A DNA stretch of 53,902 nt from Bacteroidales bacterium (GTDB lineage Bacteria > Bacteroidota > Bacteroidia > Bacteroidales > UBA1715), in contig JADKDL010000022.1 in NCBI GenBank assembly GCA_016714605.1, positions 1-53,902 of the forward strand. The letters run 5' to 3'. A program made the translations under genes and the position numbers. The notes beneath the pieces were generated by a model that was given only the letters and a program-made list of their open reading frames with translations, was not told the DNA's origin and did not search any database. This document shows, in pieces, positions 1-8,106 of this stretch. The first letter of the stretch is position 1, and each line of letters begins with the position of its first letter.

Positions 1-520
1 CCTGTGTAACTCCGGGCGAATTAGGAATACTGAGTGTCATAGCACCCGAACCGGCTTGAATCAAAAAGCTGTCGTTATGGCCATGATAGCAGCCCTCAAA
101 CTTCACCACCTTGTCTTTCTTGGTAAAAGCCCTTGCCAACCGCAGCGCACTCATGGTAGCTTCGGTACCCGAATTTACCATTCTAAGCAAATCTACCGAC
201 GGAACCATACTTTTTACCAATCCGGCAAGTCTAGTTTCGAGCAAAGTAGGTGCGCCGAAGCTTGTACCCTTCATTGCCGTTTCCTGAAGCGCATCTAGAA
301 CCTCCTCATTTGCATGACCTAAAATCATTGGACCCCAAGAACCAACAAAATCTATATATTCGTTACCATCTATATCCCAAATGTTGCTACCCAAAGCTTT
401 ATCAATAAAAACCGGATTGCACTCTACCGATTTAAAAGACCTTACCGGAGAATTTACCCCACCCGGTATCTGCTTGATAGCCTCCTTAAAAGCATCTATA
501 CTTTTCTTATAACGTACCAT
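1..520 (-). CDS. hemL: Glutamate-1-semialdehyde 2,1-aminomutase, N-terminal part (cut by window edge)
   Basis: This PLP enzyme converts glutamate-1-semialdehyde to 5-aminolevulinate in the C5 route to tetrapyrroles. About 173 N-terminal residues are readable. The frame opens at the ATG at 520-518 (complement) with MVRYKKSIDAFKEA and soon reaches GGVNSPVRSF, a hallmark of this family. It continues with FVGSWGPMILGHA, NSGTEATMSALRLARA and the YHGHND segment of the cofactor pocket. The catalytic lysine lies beyond the left edge. The readable part has no frameshift. The gene is transcribed away from the rest of the window, and the 215 bp upstream separate it from a divergent toxin-antitoxin pair. 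Confidence 0.95.
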   Translation of the reverse strand, partial: MVRYKKSIDAFKEAIKQIPGGVNSPVRSFKSVECNPVFIDKALGSNIWDIDGNEYIDFVGSWGPMILGHANEEVLDALQETAMKGTSFGAPTLLETRLAGLVKSMVPSVDLLRMVNSGTEATMSALRLARAFTKKDKVVKFEGCYHGHNDSFLIQAGSGAMTLSIPNSPGVTQ

Positions 521-658
521 GTATTAAGTTTTAGTTTAATGCAAAAATAAAGATAATTACCGTAATAAACATCTTTAGTAAATTATAAAATTGACAAGGA
601 AGGTCGAAAGTAACCACATCAATTATATTATTAAGGTGAGTTTTTTTTTATTTTACAG

Positions 659-666
659 TATATTTG
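659..666 (+). promoter_or_regulatory. Candidate -7 promoter element for the first toxin-antitoxin pair
   Basis: TATATTTG matches the Bacteroidota -7 consensus TAnnTTTG and lies 69 nt upstream of the antitoxin ATG. No clear TTG -33 box was found at the usual spacing, so this call is tentative. Confidence 0.35.
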
Positions 667-735
667 TGATGAGGTTAATAAAAAATAAATTCCTATTTAC
701 TTTCAATTAATAATACAATTTAAAATACAATATTT

Positions 736-972
736 ATGTACACAACCTATCATTTAGCATCAGCACAAGATGCCAATACCGATATAATAGATGCAATTAA
801 AGCCACCTTCAAATCTAAGCCTATCACAATAATAGTAGAAGAAGATAACCTTGATTATGATTTGACTACCGATATGAAAGCAGTATTGGATGAACGCATT
901 CAGGAAGATGAAAATACATATATTACATCAGAAGAGTCCATAGATCAACTTATAAAAAAGTATGGCTTATAA
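736..972 (+). CDS. Putative antitoxin of a type II toxin-antitoxin pair
   Basis: This is a 78-residue acidic protein. Its start (MYTTYHLASAQDANTDIIDAI) and IDQLIKKYGL end are typical of small antitoxins encoded just upstream of ParE/RelE toxins in Bacteroidota. The middle is acidic (EEDNLDYDL). It overlaps the following toxin gene by 11 nt, which suggests translational coupling. The family is not recognised with certainty; the role is inferred mainly from size, charge and the adjacent toxin. It probably binds the toxin and autoregulates the operon. Confidence 0.7.
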   Translation: MYTTYHLASAQDANTDIIDAIKATFKSKPITIIVEEDNLDYDLTTDMKAVLDERIQEDENTYITSEESIDQLIKKYGL

Positions 973-1252
973 AATCATAGTTTCGCCACGAACACAGAAG
1001 GAAATTGAAAACGCGATTGATTACTATGCCTTATATAGTTCAAATGCTCCAATACAATTTATAGCTGCGCTTAAAGAAGCATATGCTGTACTAGAAATTA
1101 ATCCGTTTTTCAGAGTTTATTATAAAAATATACGTGTTTTGAAGATTAATAAATTTCCTCATTCTCTATATTTTATTATCAATGAAAATAATAATACAGT
1201 TAGAGTGCTCTCATGTTTTCATAATAAAAGAAATCCTAATAAACGACCGTAG
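962..1252 (+). CDS. RelE/ParE-family toxin
   Basis: This 96-residue basic protein has the RelE/ParE fold pattern: a beta strand at the start (YKIIVSPRTQKEI), two helices (IENAIDYYALYSSN and FIAALKEAYAVLEINP), then strands ending in the diagnostic FPHSLYFIINENNNTVRVLSCFHNKRNP. That C-terminus, with FHNKRNP, is typical of Bacteroidota ParE-like toxins. Members either poison gyrase or cleave ribosome-bound mRNA; the sequence does not settle which. It overlaps the upstream antitoxin by 11 nt and is intact. Confidence 0.85.
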   Translation: MAYKIIVSPRTQKEIENAIDYYALYSSNAPIQFIAALKEAYAVLEINPFFRVYYKNIRVLKINKFPHSLYFIINENNNTVRVLSCFHNKRNPNKRP

Positions 1253-1293
1253 CATTTATGAAAATTGAGTTTACACAAAATTATTTAGGCTCC

Positions 1294-1428
1294 CAAATTT
1301 TTATGTAATAACGAATTTTTGGATAAAGCTGAATTTCCCTAAAGAGAGACGAATCCCCCTGTAGAGACGCACGGACGTGCGTCTCCTAATTATAAAATAT
1401 TTTTATTGAGATGTGCAGATGTGCGTCT
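1294..1428. repeat. Dispersed palindromic element, copy A
   Basis: This bipartite element of about 130 bp has a lead-in (ATAACGAATTTTTGGATAAA), a perfect palindrome GAGACGCACG..CGTGCGTCTC at 1364-1385, an AT-rich linker (ATTATAAAATATTTTT) and a degenerate second palindrome at about 1410-1428. The same order recurs at 5796-5913. It is noncoding and resembles a REP/MITE-type element. Confidence 0.7.
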
Positions 1429-1466
1429 GGGAAATTGAATCTGCAATTAAAAATGAAATCGGTTTT

Positions 1467-1488
1467 GAGACGCACGGCCGTGCGTCTC
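1467..1488. repeat. GAGACGCACGGCCGTGCGTCTC palindrome, solo copy
   Basis: This is a perfect 22-bp palindrome with GAGACGCACG and CGTGCGTCTC arms around a central GC, of the same family as the palindromes at 1364-1385 and 3201-3238. Here it lies between the two toxin-antitoxin pairs. A 64-codon frame crosses it but has no other support as a gene. Confidence 0.7.
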
Positions 1489-1727
1489 TACGAGGAGGTA
1501 ACTGCAAAATTGGGTGAGCAATTGCAAAATGAAATAGAATTGATAAAATTTAATTTTGAAATATTTTTGAAAAAAACAACTAAATTTGTATTTAATATTT
1601 TGTAAAAATATTAAAACTAACATACTCCCAAAATATCTTACTGATATAAGAGTATCAATATCCTAATTAAAGAGTTGGATACTTTAAAATAGAACAAGTA
1701 TATAAAACAAAACTAAAACTATTGATT

Positions 1728-1937
1728 ATGCAAAGAATAGTTCTGGACGTACCCGACAATAAAATTAACTTCTTTATGGAATTGGTAAATAACCTAGGCT
1801 TTAAAAATGTAAAAAAGCTCTCTGATAAACAAAAAGAGTTTGTTGATGATCTTAAAAGCTCTCTAAATGAAGTTGAACTGCATAGACAAGGTAAAGTAAA
1901 ATTACAATCGGCTAAGGATTTTCTTAATGAGCTTTAA
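1728..1937 (+). CDS. Putative antitoxin of the second toxin-antitoxin pair
   Basis: The 69-residue product begins MQRIVLDVPDNKINFFMELV. It continues with a helix-rich acidic part (LSDKQKEFVDDLKSSLNEVELHRQG) and ends KSAKDFLNEL-like, a layout common for small antitoxins placed before RelE-type toxins in Bacteroidota. The ATG at 1728 is preferred over a TTG six bases earlier. It overlaps the toxin by 11 nt, like the first pair. Repeats of GAGTATC/GATACT in the 100 bp upstream (1621-1690) could be operator sites. The role is inferred from context. Confidence 0.7.
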   Translation: MQRIVLDVPDNKINFFMELVNNLGFKNVKKLSDKQKEFVDDLKSSLNEVELHRQGKVKLQSAKDFLNEL

Positions 1938-2259
1938 TGTAATTGTTACCACCGTCTTTAAAAAACAAGCCAAAAGCATTGCTAAGAAACATCATTCTCT
2001 GAAAACAGATATTGAAAAACTTATAGCTTCCCTTGAAAAAGCCCCGACACAAGGCGAAGCTCTTGGTAAAGATTGCTATAAGGTACGCATGTCAATTTCT
2101 TCAAAAGGTAAAGGCAAAAGTGGTGGTAGCCGCGTTATTACCTGCGTTAAAGTTATTGAACAAGATGTTTACCTGCTATCCATTTACGACAAAACTGATA
2201 AAGAAAGCATCTCCGACAAGGAACTCGACAGCCTCCTCCAAATTGCAGGGCTGGGATAG
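1927..2259 (+). CDS. RelE-family toxin
   Basis: This 110-residue basic protein begins MSFNVIVTTVFKKQAKSIAKK. The lysine-rich first helix, a central GKDCYKVRMSISSKGKGKSGG segment, and the following VITCVKVIEQDVYLLSIYDK are typical of Bacteroidota RelE/HigB-like toxins, which usually cleave mRNA at the ribosome. The C-terminal tail SISDKELDSLLQ is also usual for the family. It overlaps its antitoxin by 11 nt, is intact, and is followed about 100 bp later by a strong terminator. Confidence 0.8.
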   Translation: MSFNVIVTTVFKKQAKSIAKKHHSLKTDIEKLIASLEKAPTQGEALGKDCYKVRMSISSKGKGKSGGSRVITCVKVIEQDVYLLSIYDKTDKESISDKELDSLLQIAGLG

Positions 2260-2362
2260 GTGGTTGGCTATTCTTTTTCGAAAATGTGTAGGTTGTTTTC
2301 TATCTGCTTTATTGATAGTGTGACTTTGAGTCATGCCCTCAATAGGAAACAGACGGAAGTAT

Positions 2363-2410
2363 GAAAACAAAAAAGGAGGTCTTGATTTTACAAGCCTCCT
2401 TTTTGTTTTC
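2363..2410. terminator. Bidirectional intrinsic terminator
   Basis: Long near-perfect inverted arms (GAAAACAAAAAAGGAGG and CCTCCTTTTTGTTTTC) enclose a short loop that also contains CTTG/CAAG. There are U-rich flanks in both directions. It sits between the convergent RelE gene and the lipoprotein gene at 2461, and could end both transcripts. Confidence 0.85.
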
Positions 2411-2460
2411 CATTTGCTATTGTATTTCGAACAAATACTTAAGTAAAATATATTGAAATT

Positions 2461-2973
2461 CTAATTAATTATTTCATTAATTTTATTTGGAGAGACCATT
2501 ATTTTTTTAACTGATTTTTGTACAGCTTTACTTTTAGTAACTGTACCACTAGAAACTATTCTCACAGGGTTTCCTCTTGTTGTATAAGAATATTCGTAAC
2601 TGATATTAATTTCTTCATCGTTATATGAGCCTTCTACTAAAACACTTGCTGTTGTTTGACTTCCATCATTCATATCAAAATAAGCATATTGATTTTCGAG
2701 GCTTTTGAATTTATTTCCGTCAATTTGGCAGAAAACTTCACCTTCTTCTCCCTCATCAATAATTATTATATCTTCTTCTATTCCCTCAGAGATGGTCATA
2801 CCAGTGTAGAGTGATTCACCAGACAAACTGCTGTAAATCGTATCGTTCATATATACGTCTGTTGTAATGTCGCCTACCCAGTAGCCAATAAACGTTTCTC
2901 TGGTTACAATTTCTTCTTTCGTACAGCTGTAAATAATTAAAATAGATGCAAATAAAATAAGTAGTTTTTTCAT
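2461..2973 (-). CDS. Hypothetical lipoprotein
   Basis: This 170-residue protein begins MKKLLILFASILIIYSCTKEE, a lipoprotein signal peptide with its lipobox cysteine at residue 17, so it should be membrane-anchored and periplasm- or surface-facing. The mature part is strongly acidic, beta-rich and has no recognised domain. The region from GYWVGDITTDVY to SYEYSYTTRG resembles small extracytoplasmic beta-sheet proteins, and a basic tail (KSKAVQKSVKKIMVSPNK) follows. It stands alone, convergent with the second toxin-antitoxin pair and sharing its terminator. No function can be assigned. Confidence 0.75.
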   Translation of the reverse strand: MKKLLILFASILIIYSCTKEEIVTRETFIGYWVGDITTDVYMNDTIYSSLSGESLYTGMTISEGIEEDIIIIDEGEEGEVFCQIDGNKFKSLENQYAYFDMNDGSQTTASVLVEGSYNDEEINISYEYSYTTRGNPVRIVSSGTVTKSKAVQKSVKKIMVSPNKINEIIN

Positions 2974-3200
2974 ATTTGTTTATTTATAAAATGTGTTGTT
3001 TTTTTTTAATATAACCAGATAATCAATCTAGAATATTATTTTTTGTAAAGATATTATTTTATAAACATAAGTCAATACTATCATTGAAACGAAATTGATT
3101 TTATGATACTTAAATATAGATATGATACCCTGTTTGAAATAGCTATAGCAATGCTGTTTGATTTTATCTTTTAAAACGATTTCCATATAAAGAGACGATT

Positions 3201-3238
3201 CCCCTGTAGAGACGCACGGCCGTGCGTCTCTACAGGGG
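3201..3238. repeat. 38-bp perfect palindrome of the GAGACGCACG family
   Basis: CCCCTGTAGAGACGCACGG is followed immediately by its exact reverse complement, giving 19-bp perfect arms with no loop. The bases just upstream (AAAGAGACGATTCCCCTGTA) match the region before the palindrome in copy A at 1340-1365, so this is a shorter member of the same dispersed family. Confidence 0.85.
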
Positions 3239-3290
3239 AAAATGTGCCAAATTTGGTTGTGCAAATCCCAATTAAAAACGGGTATCACCA

Positions 3291-3563
3291 AATCGACTCC
3301 AGTTGCTTCCAAATCGACTCCAGTTGCTTCCAAATGAACTCCGCGTGCTCCCAAACGAACTCCGCGTGCTCCCAAATGAACTCCAGTTGCTTCCAAATGA
3401 ACGTCAGGTGTTCCCAAATGAACTCCGAGTACTCCCAAATGAACTCCGAGTGCTTCCAAATGAACGTCAGGTGTCGCCAAATCAACTCCGAGTATAGCTA
3501 AGTCAACTCCAGCTGCTCCAAAATTAACTCCGCGTGTTCCTAAATGAACTTTTTCTGTAACCA
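3291..3563. repeat. 21-bp tandem repeat (minisatellite), about 13 units
   Basis: There are about thirteen head-to-tail 21-bp units, most starting AAATGAACTCC and ending in GCTTCC, GCTCCC or GTTCCC. Variant cores (CAGTTG, CGCGTG, CGAGTA, GTCAGG) recur in different units. Because 21 is a multiple of 3, several frames on both strands stay open and spell heptad peptides (GVHLEAT on the minus strand, QMNSECF on the plus). None is supported as a gene: the minus frame continues straight through the 38-bp palindrome. No spacers are present, so it is not a CRISPR array. Confidence 0.9.
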
Positions 3564-3717
3564 AATAGACAAAGAATATTAAAAAATCGTAATAATCTAA
3601 TGAGCTTATTATTTTATTTGACTAGCAATTATTATGTTTGCTAAAAGAATAAAAACTAAGGCAATTATTCCAAAAAGTTCCTGAAACTAATATATTAAAT
3701 TCATGTAGAAGGCGAAA

Positions 3718-3746
3718 ACTCACTTGTTATGATTGGTGAGTCTTTT
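3718..3746. terminator. Terminator-like hairpin upstream of the chemotaxis receptor gene
   Basis: ACTCAC (3718-3723) and GTGAGT (3736-3741) form a stem followed by CTTTTTC. It lies about 55 bp before the receptor ATG, so it may insulate that gene from upstream transcription. The short stem limits confidence. Confidence 0.4.
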
Positions 3747-3796
3747 TCAAAACATGTAAATACCTTTATTAAATAATATTTTTATTTGAGTTATAT

Positions 3797-5737
3797 ATGA
3801 AAAGATTAACAATTACAACAAAAATATTTATAGCAATATTCCTTATTAGTGTTTTATTCGCTGCAATACAATGGAAAATGACCGAAAAACGTGCATCGGC
3901 TATGATTTTGAAGAATAGCTATCACGAATTACAATTAGAGGCATCTAACCAAGGCTTGCTTATAAATACAGAAATGAAAGTAGCATTTGAATCTTTACAT
4001 GGATTGAATAATATTTTTGAAAGTTATAATTATATTGATATTGATAAGCGACGTGAAACAATCTAAGGTATAATACGCGCAGCTATTGAGAAAAATAAAA
4101 ATTTTTACTGTGTTTGGACCGTTTTCGAACTCAATTCAATTGATTCTCATGATAAGAAATATATAAATGCACCGGCTAGTACCAACAAAGGACGGTTTTG
4201 TCCCTCCTTTTATAGAATAGATTCAAGTACTGTAGAAGAAGAAGTTACCGTGTTTGACGATGATGAACTAATGCAAGAAGATTATTATGTTCTGCCCAGA
4301 GATAATGGTAAAGAAACCCTTTTAGAACCTTATTACTATTCTTACTCGGAAGATGCTAATGACTCTGTATTCGAAATAACCATAGGTATTCCGGTTATGA
4401 AAGATAATAAATTTCTTGGCGTAGCGGGTATTGATTTCAGTTTGCAAGAATATGACAATGTAATAAGTGCATATAAGCCCTATGAAACCGGTTATGCAGT
4501 GTTGTTGAGTAGTGAAATGATGATTATTTCGCATCCTCAAAAAAATAAAATTGGAACAATGTATAATACCGATGAAGAACTCCAAATTGGTATTGATTCT
4601 AGTTTAATAAATAAAAAAGAACCATTCATTTTAGAATATAAGCATCATCTAGAAAACACCGATTGGATTGCAGTTTATACTCCTATTAGCATTAGCAATA
4701 CTGAAGTAACTTGGTGGTTGGTTAGTCATGTAGAATGCAGTAAAATATTAGCCAATGTAAATAGTTTTAAACGTTCTAGTTTAACCATTGCTATATTAAG
4801 CATAATAGCTCTCCTTATATTATTAATTATATTGTCTGTTTCTTTTAATTCTATGATAAATAAGATTCGTAAACAACTTATAAAACGAACCAATGATATA
4901 ATGAATGATCAACTTACTACTCAAAATAATTATGATGAGGTAAGTATAGAATTTTTACCAATAATGAAGAATCTAGACAAGGTAATAGAAACAATAGCCG
5001 ATGTTGTACAACAAATAAAAGTAACCGCTGAAGATACAAGAAGTTCTGCTGATATGCTGGAGCAATCATTCGAAATTCTTACAAGTCGCTATCTTGATCA
5101 AACTCGGGTTATAAAACAAATTATGAGTGAAATACATCAGATTGTTACCAGTATTGAAAGTAATAGGTTAAATGCATCAAAAACAAATAAAATTGCAACT
5201 GAAGCGACTGCTCAGATAGATAAAGTAGACATAACATCAAAAGATGCCATTGCAGCCATTCATGAAATGATAAATAAGTTGCATTTAATAAATGAAATAG
5301 CTTTTCAAACAAAGATCTTGGCTCTTAACGCTTCTATTGAGGCTGCTAGAGCTGGCGATGCCGGAAGAGGATTTTCTGTTGTTGCCTTCGAGGTTCAGAA
5401 ATTGGCAGAACGAAGTAAGCTTGCTGCCGATGAGATAAAGATTATTTCAGATAAAACAATACAATACAATGAAAAATCGGGCGAATTATTGCATGTTTTA
5501 ATGCCTACCATACTAGAAACAAGCGCTTTGGTAAATCTTATTTCAAGTGAGAGCCAAGAGCAAAGCAGTTCATCAAAACGTATAAGCGAATCAATTCAAC
5601 ATATTGATGAATTAACGAATGAGAACAGTGCAACCATACAAAATATTGCAGATCAATCTAAGCGACTAGCACAAGAATCTAAAAATCTTATAGATTCACT
5701 ATCGCGATTATCTTCTGCTCGTGATTCTGATTCATAA
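3797..5737 (+). pseudogene. Methyl-accepting chemotaxis protein with an in-frame stop
   Basis: As one frame this encodes a receptor of about 646 residues. Its parts are an N-terminal membrane segment (IFIAIFLISVLFAAIQW), a Cache-type periplasmic sensor with a YYYSYSEDAND..GIPVMKDNKFLGVAGIDFSL core, a second membrane segment (LTIAILSIIALLILLIILSVSF), and a cytoplasmic signalling hairpin. The hairpin tip (IAFQTKILALNASIEAARAG then GRGFSVVAFEVQKLAERS) is the CheA/CheW-binding core. A TAA at 4064-4066 interrupts the sensor domain, and the frame continues unchanged on both sides, so this is a nonsense change rather than a frameshift. A re-start at GTG 4250 would lack the first membrane segment. 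No other chemotaxis gene is nearby. A sequencing substitution cannot be excluded. Confidence 0.85.
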
Positions 5738-5795
5738 TGTTTTTGATTTGGTAATTCTCTTATATAATTAAGTTTAAATAAAACATTTTTGCTGT

Positions 5796-5913
5796 CAAAT
5801 TTTCATGAAATAACGGATTTCAGGATAAAGACGAATTGTATATAGAGACGCATGATCGAGTGTCTGCAAATTATAAATTATTTTTTTCTAGATGCACGAT
5901 CGTGCGTCTCTAC
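5796..5913. repeat. Dispersed palindromic element, copy B
   Basis: This has the same arrangement as copy A at 1294-1428: lead-in ATAACGGATTTCAGGATAAA, a degraded palindrome (GAGACGCATGATCGAGTGTC), an AATTATAAATTATTTTT linker, and a better second palindrome GATGCACGATCGTGCGTCTC at 5891-5910. It occupies most of the 294-bp gap between the receptor gene and the convergent lipoprotein gene. No gene was seen in this gap. Confidence 0.7.
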
Positions 5914-6031
5914 GGTGTGTATCTATACAATATTGCTCTTTGAATTGCCGTTCGGCTTTAGCCTAAATTGTTAATCATAACTTTTAGAATATCGTCAGTG
6001 AAAAGACCGACGATAGTGAAACATTCAGAAA

Positions 6032-7039
6032 TCAATACAATGAGAAATTTCTGAATGTAATGGTATCAAATCCGGCATCTTCTACCATGATGTAGAAAAA
6101 TGCGCTGTCTTTTGTAGTGCTGTAAGCAGAATCGAAAACTTTGGTTTGGTCAACAACAAACTCTAAATTTGATGCTAGATTCACTGATACATTTGAATGT
6201 GACTTAATGCCTTGAGTAAAAGGATTTATTGTGATCGATTTCTTTTTAAATAAATCTATCTCCCACATCTCACTATTTTTAGCATTCATTTTCATGAGCA
6301 AACATTTCTTTGGCAATTCTAGTATTGGCAAAGTCTCTCTGCCTGCATAAAATGCAAATCCTATACTGGAATTTTGCATAGAATCGGTCACGGAAAATTC
6401 TGTTTCCATAGAATGTAATGCTTCCGGTTTTATATATGTTCGCAACCATTTGTTGGTCAATGACTCAAAGCCTTTATAAACTAACTGATTGCTATCATTT
6501 ATCTCCCAATCGCCATTGCAGATCCATTCTCTATCTTGCCAAACTATTTTTTTAGTATAAAGCTCCTCAATTATTACAGAGTATTTTTGTCGCAGTTGAT
6601 TTACTGGAATTTGATATTCCAAAATAAGATAATAGTTATTGGTTTTGCGATTATCTACAAATATCGCTACTCTTGTTTTTCCTACATCTACTGTCTGGGC
6701 GGTAGTTTTATAGAGGGAGTCTTGATTGTACAATTTAGCAGAGAATAATTCTACATTTATTCCGGTTACAAGTATGCGGTATTTCACATCCTTTTGAAAT
6801 TCTAATTTATATCCTAAAATAGTAGAATCTTTGGTAAAAAAACCTTCTACAAAACGCATGTTAGAATCGTTGTAGACAGCTTTTTTTTCATTATCAAAAG
6901 TAAGTTCGGTAATAGGAATAGTAGAAGCGAACGTATCGGTTTCTAAGTAATCGTATTTACTACATCCTGATAGATTAGAAAAAACAATAACCCCAATGAC
7001 TACGAATAATGCATTTTTGAGCTGTGCAATTATATTCAT
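6032..7039 (-). CDS. Hypothetical lipoprotein, second gene of a two-gene operon
   Basis: This 335-residue protein begins MNIIAQLKNALFVVIGVIVF, and NLSGC gives a lipobox cysteine near residue 26. The mature part is beta-rich. The second half (IVWQDREWICNGDWEINDSN, then SIGFAFYAGRETLPILELP) resembles a jelly-roll or concanavalin-like layout, but no family is recognised. The start lies 4 nt after the stop of the upstream gene (7044-8039), so the two are almost certainly co-transcribed and may form an outer-membrane pair. It ends close to a convergent region containing palindromic element copy B. Confidence 0.75.
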   Translation of the reverse strand: MNIIAQLKNALFVVIGVIVFSNLSGCSKYDYLETDTFASTIPITELTFDNEKKAVYNDSNMRFVEGFFTKDSTILGYKLEFQKDVKYRILVTGINVELFSAKLYNQDSLYKTTAQTVDVGKTRVAIFVDNRKTNNYYLILEYQIPVNQLRQKYSVIIEELYTKKIVWQDREWICNGDWEINDSNQLVYKGFESLTNKWLRTYIKPEALHSMETEFSVTDSMQNSSIGFAFYAGRETLPILELPKKCLLMKMNAKNSEMWEIDLFKKKSITINPFTQGIKSHSNVSVNLASNLEFVVDQTKVFDSAYSTTKDSAFFYIMVEDAGFDTITFRNFSLY

Positions 7040-7043
7040 AAAA

Positions 7044-8012
7044 TCAATATCTTAAATTATAAACAACACCAAGTTTTAATTCAAAAAAACTAATCTTTTT
7101 GAGTCCTACAACTTCATATTTATAAAAATCGTTGAAAGAGTATTTCCCGAACAAACCACCAAAAAGAAAGAGGTTTTTTTTGAGCGGATAAGAAAATTTG
7201 ACTCCCCAAAAACACTCAACAGAAATGCTATTATAATTGGAAGGAGAATATTCCAAAATAGTTTGTTTTATAGGAGAATAAAAATGCCCATGCCAAAAAG
7301 AATACATAAAACGCATACCGAGAATAGGTGAAAAGGTCGTACTTCCTTTCTTGACATTGAATCCTATGTAAACCGGAATTGATAAAACAATCCCGGTATT
7401 AAGTCTAAATTTATTGGTATTAGATATTCTCAATGTTGAATCTATTACATAAGAGGAGGCTTGAATAGCATAAATAACAGATTCATTGGGAGATTCTATT
7501 TTTATGAATTGTAGTGTATCGACAATAAATCTTGAACTTATAAAATAACTTGTGTCTACATAATTTATTGAGGCAAATTCGCAATCTAAACGGATCCCTA
7601 AATCGACCCCGAAGAAGACATTTTTATAAGTGCTTCTTTGATAAAAATTCACATCAATTCCGTTTCTGTTGTAAAATGAAATATTTTGGTTATTATATAA
7701 ACGAGTTGATCTATTTAAATAATTATTATTATCGATATAAGAATAGTTGCTTTCTATACCAAAAGAATAGGTGAATTTTTCAAGATCTAGTACATAAGAT
7801 GTATCTATTACAATAATTACCGTATCATGTTCAACTACAACATTACTTTTTTTTAAAATTATTGTAGTGTCAATTATTGTAGAATCTGCATTATATGTAA
7901 TAACGGTATCAATGGAGTAAGTATTAGAATTGATCGTATCATTCAGATTTTGAGAAAATAAGCTAGTAAAAGAAATAAAAATTAAAAAAAATAAAAGTAT
8001 TACACGCAACAT
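7044..8012 (-). CDS. Predicted outer-membrane beta-barrel protein
   Basis: The product has a signal peptide (LRVILLFFLIFISFTSLFSQ), a Thr/Ser/Asp/Ile-rich stretch (TIIDTTIILKKSNVVVEHDTVIIVIDTSYVLD), and then a series of amphipathic strands with aromatic girdles (FFGVDLGIRLDCEF, TGIVLSIPVYIGFNVKKGS, PILGMRFMYSFWHGHF). It ends in FFELKLGVVYNLRY, a terminal aromatic typical of barrel insertion signals. The ATG at 8012 is chosen because it places the hydrophobic segment directly at the N-terminus; an in-frame ATG at 8039 adds nine residues. It is the first gene of an operon with the lipoprotein at 6032. Confidence 0.7.
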   Translation of the reverse strand: MLRVILLFFLIFISFTSLFSQNLNDTINSNTYSIDTVITYNADSTIIDTTIILKKSNVVVEHDTVIIVIDTSYVLDLEKFTYSFGIESNYSYIDNNNYLNRSTRLYNNQNISFYNRNGIDVNFYQRSTYKNVFFGVDLGIRLDCEFASINYVDTSYFISSRFIVDTLQFIKIESPNESVIYAIQASSYVIDSTLRISNTNKFRLNTGIVLSIPVYIGFNVKKGSTTFSPILGMRFMYSFWHGHFYSPIKQTILEYSPSNYNSISVECFWGVKFSYPLKKNLFLFGGLFGKYSFNDFYKYEVVGLKKISFFELKLGVVYNLRY

Positions 8013-8048
8013 AAGGGGATTACTATAATTGAATTGCAATAATAAAAA

Positions 8049-8075
8049 AAATCCTCGTCATTATGACGAGGATTT
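8049..8075 (-). terminator. Intrinsic terminator of the oad operon
   Basis: A perfect 12-bp stem (AAATCCTCGTCA / TGACGAGGATTT) with a 3-nt loop is followed on the minus strand by a run of T. It lies about 30 bp past the oadB stop codon. Confidence 0.9.
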
Positions 8076-8106
8076 CAATAATAATAACGTTAACTTATAA
8101 TTACAA

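Noticed and set aside
1411..1605. A 64-codon plus-strand frame
   Set aside because: It is made mostly of palindromic repeat sequence and AT-rich filler.
3291..3563. CRISPR array
   Set aside because: Units are head to tail with no unique spacers, and no cas genes are present.
3028..3564. A 178-codon minus-strand frame (and 60-85-codon frames on both strands) across the 21-bp repeat
   Set aside because: Opening in several frames follows from a period divisible by three; the frame also runs through the 38-bp palindrome, with no ribosome site or conserved domain.
4064..4066. Stop-codon recoding in the receptor gene
   Set aside because: The in-frame stops seen in the window are of different types (TAA, TAG) without shared context, so nonsense change or sequence error is simpler.
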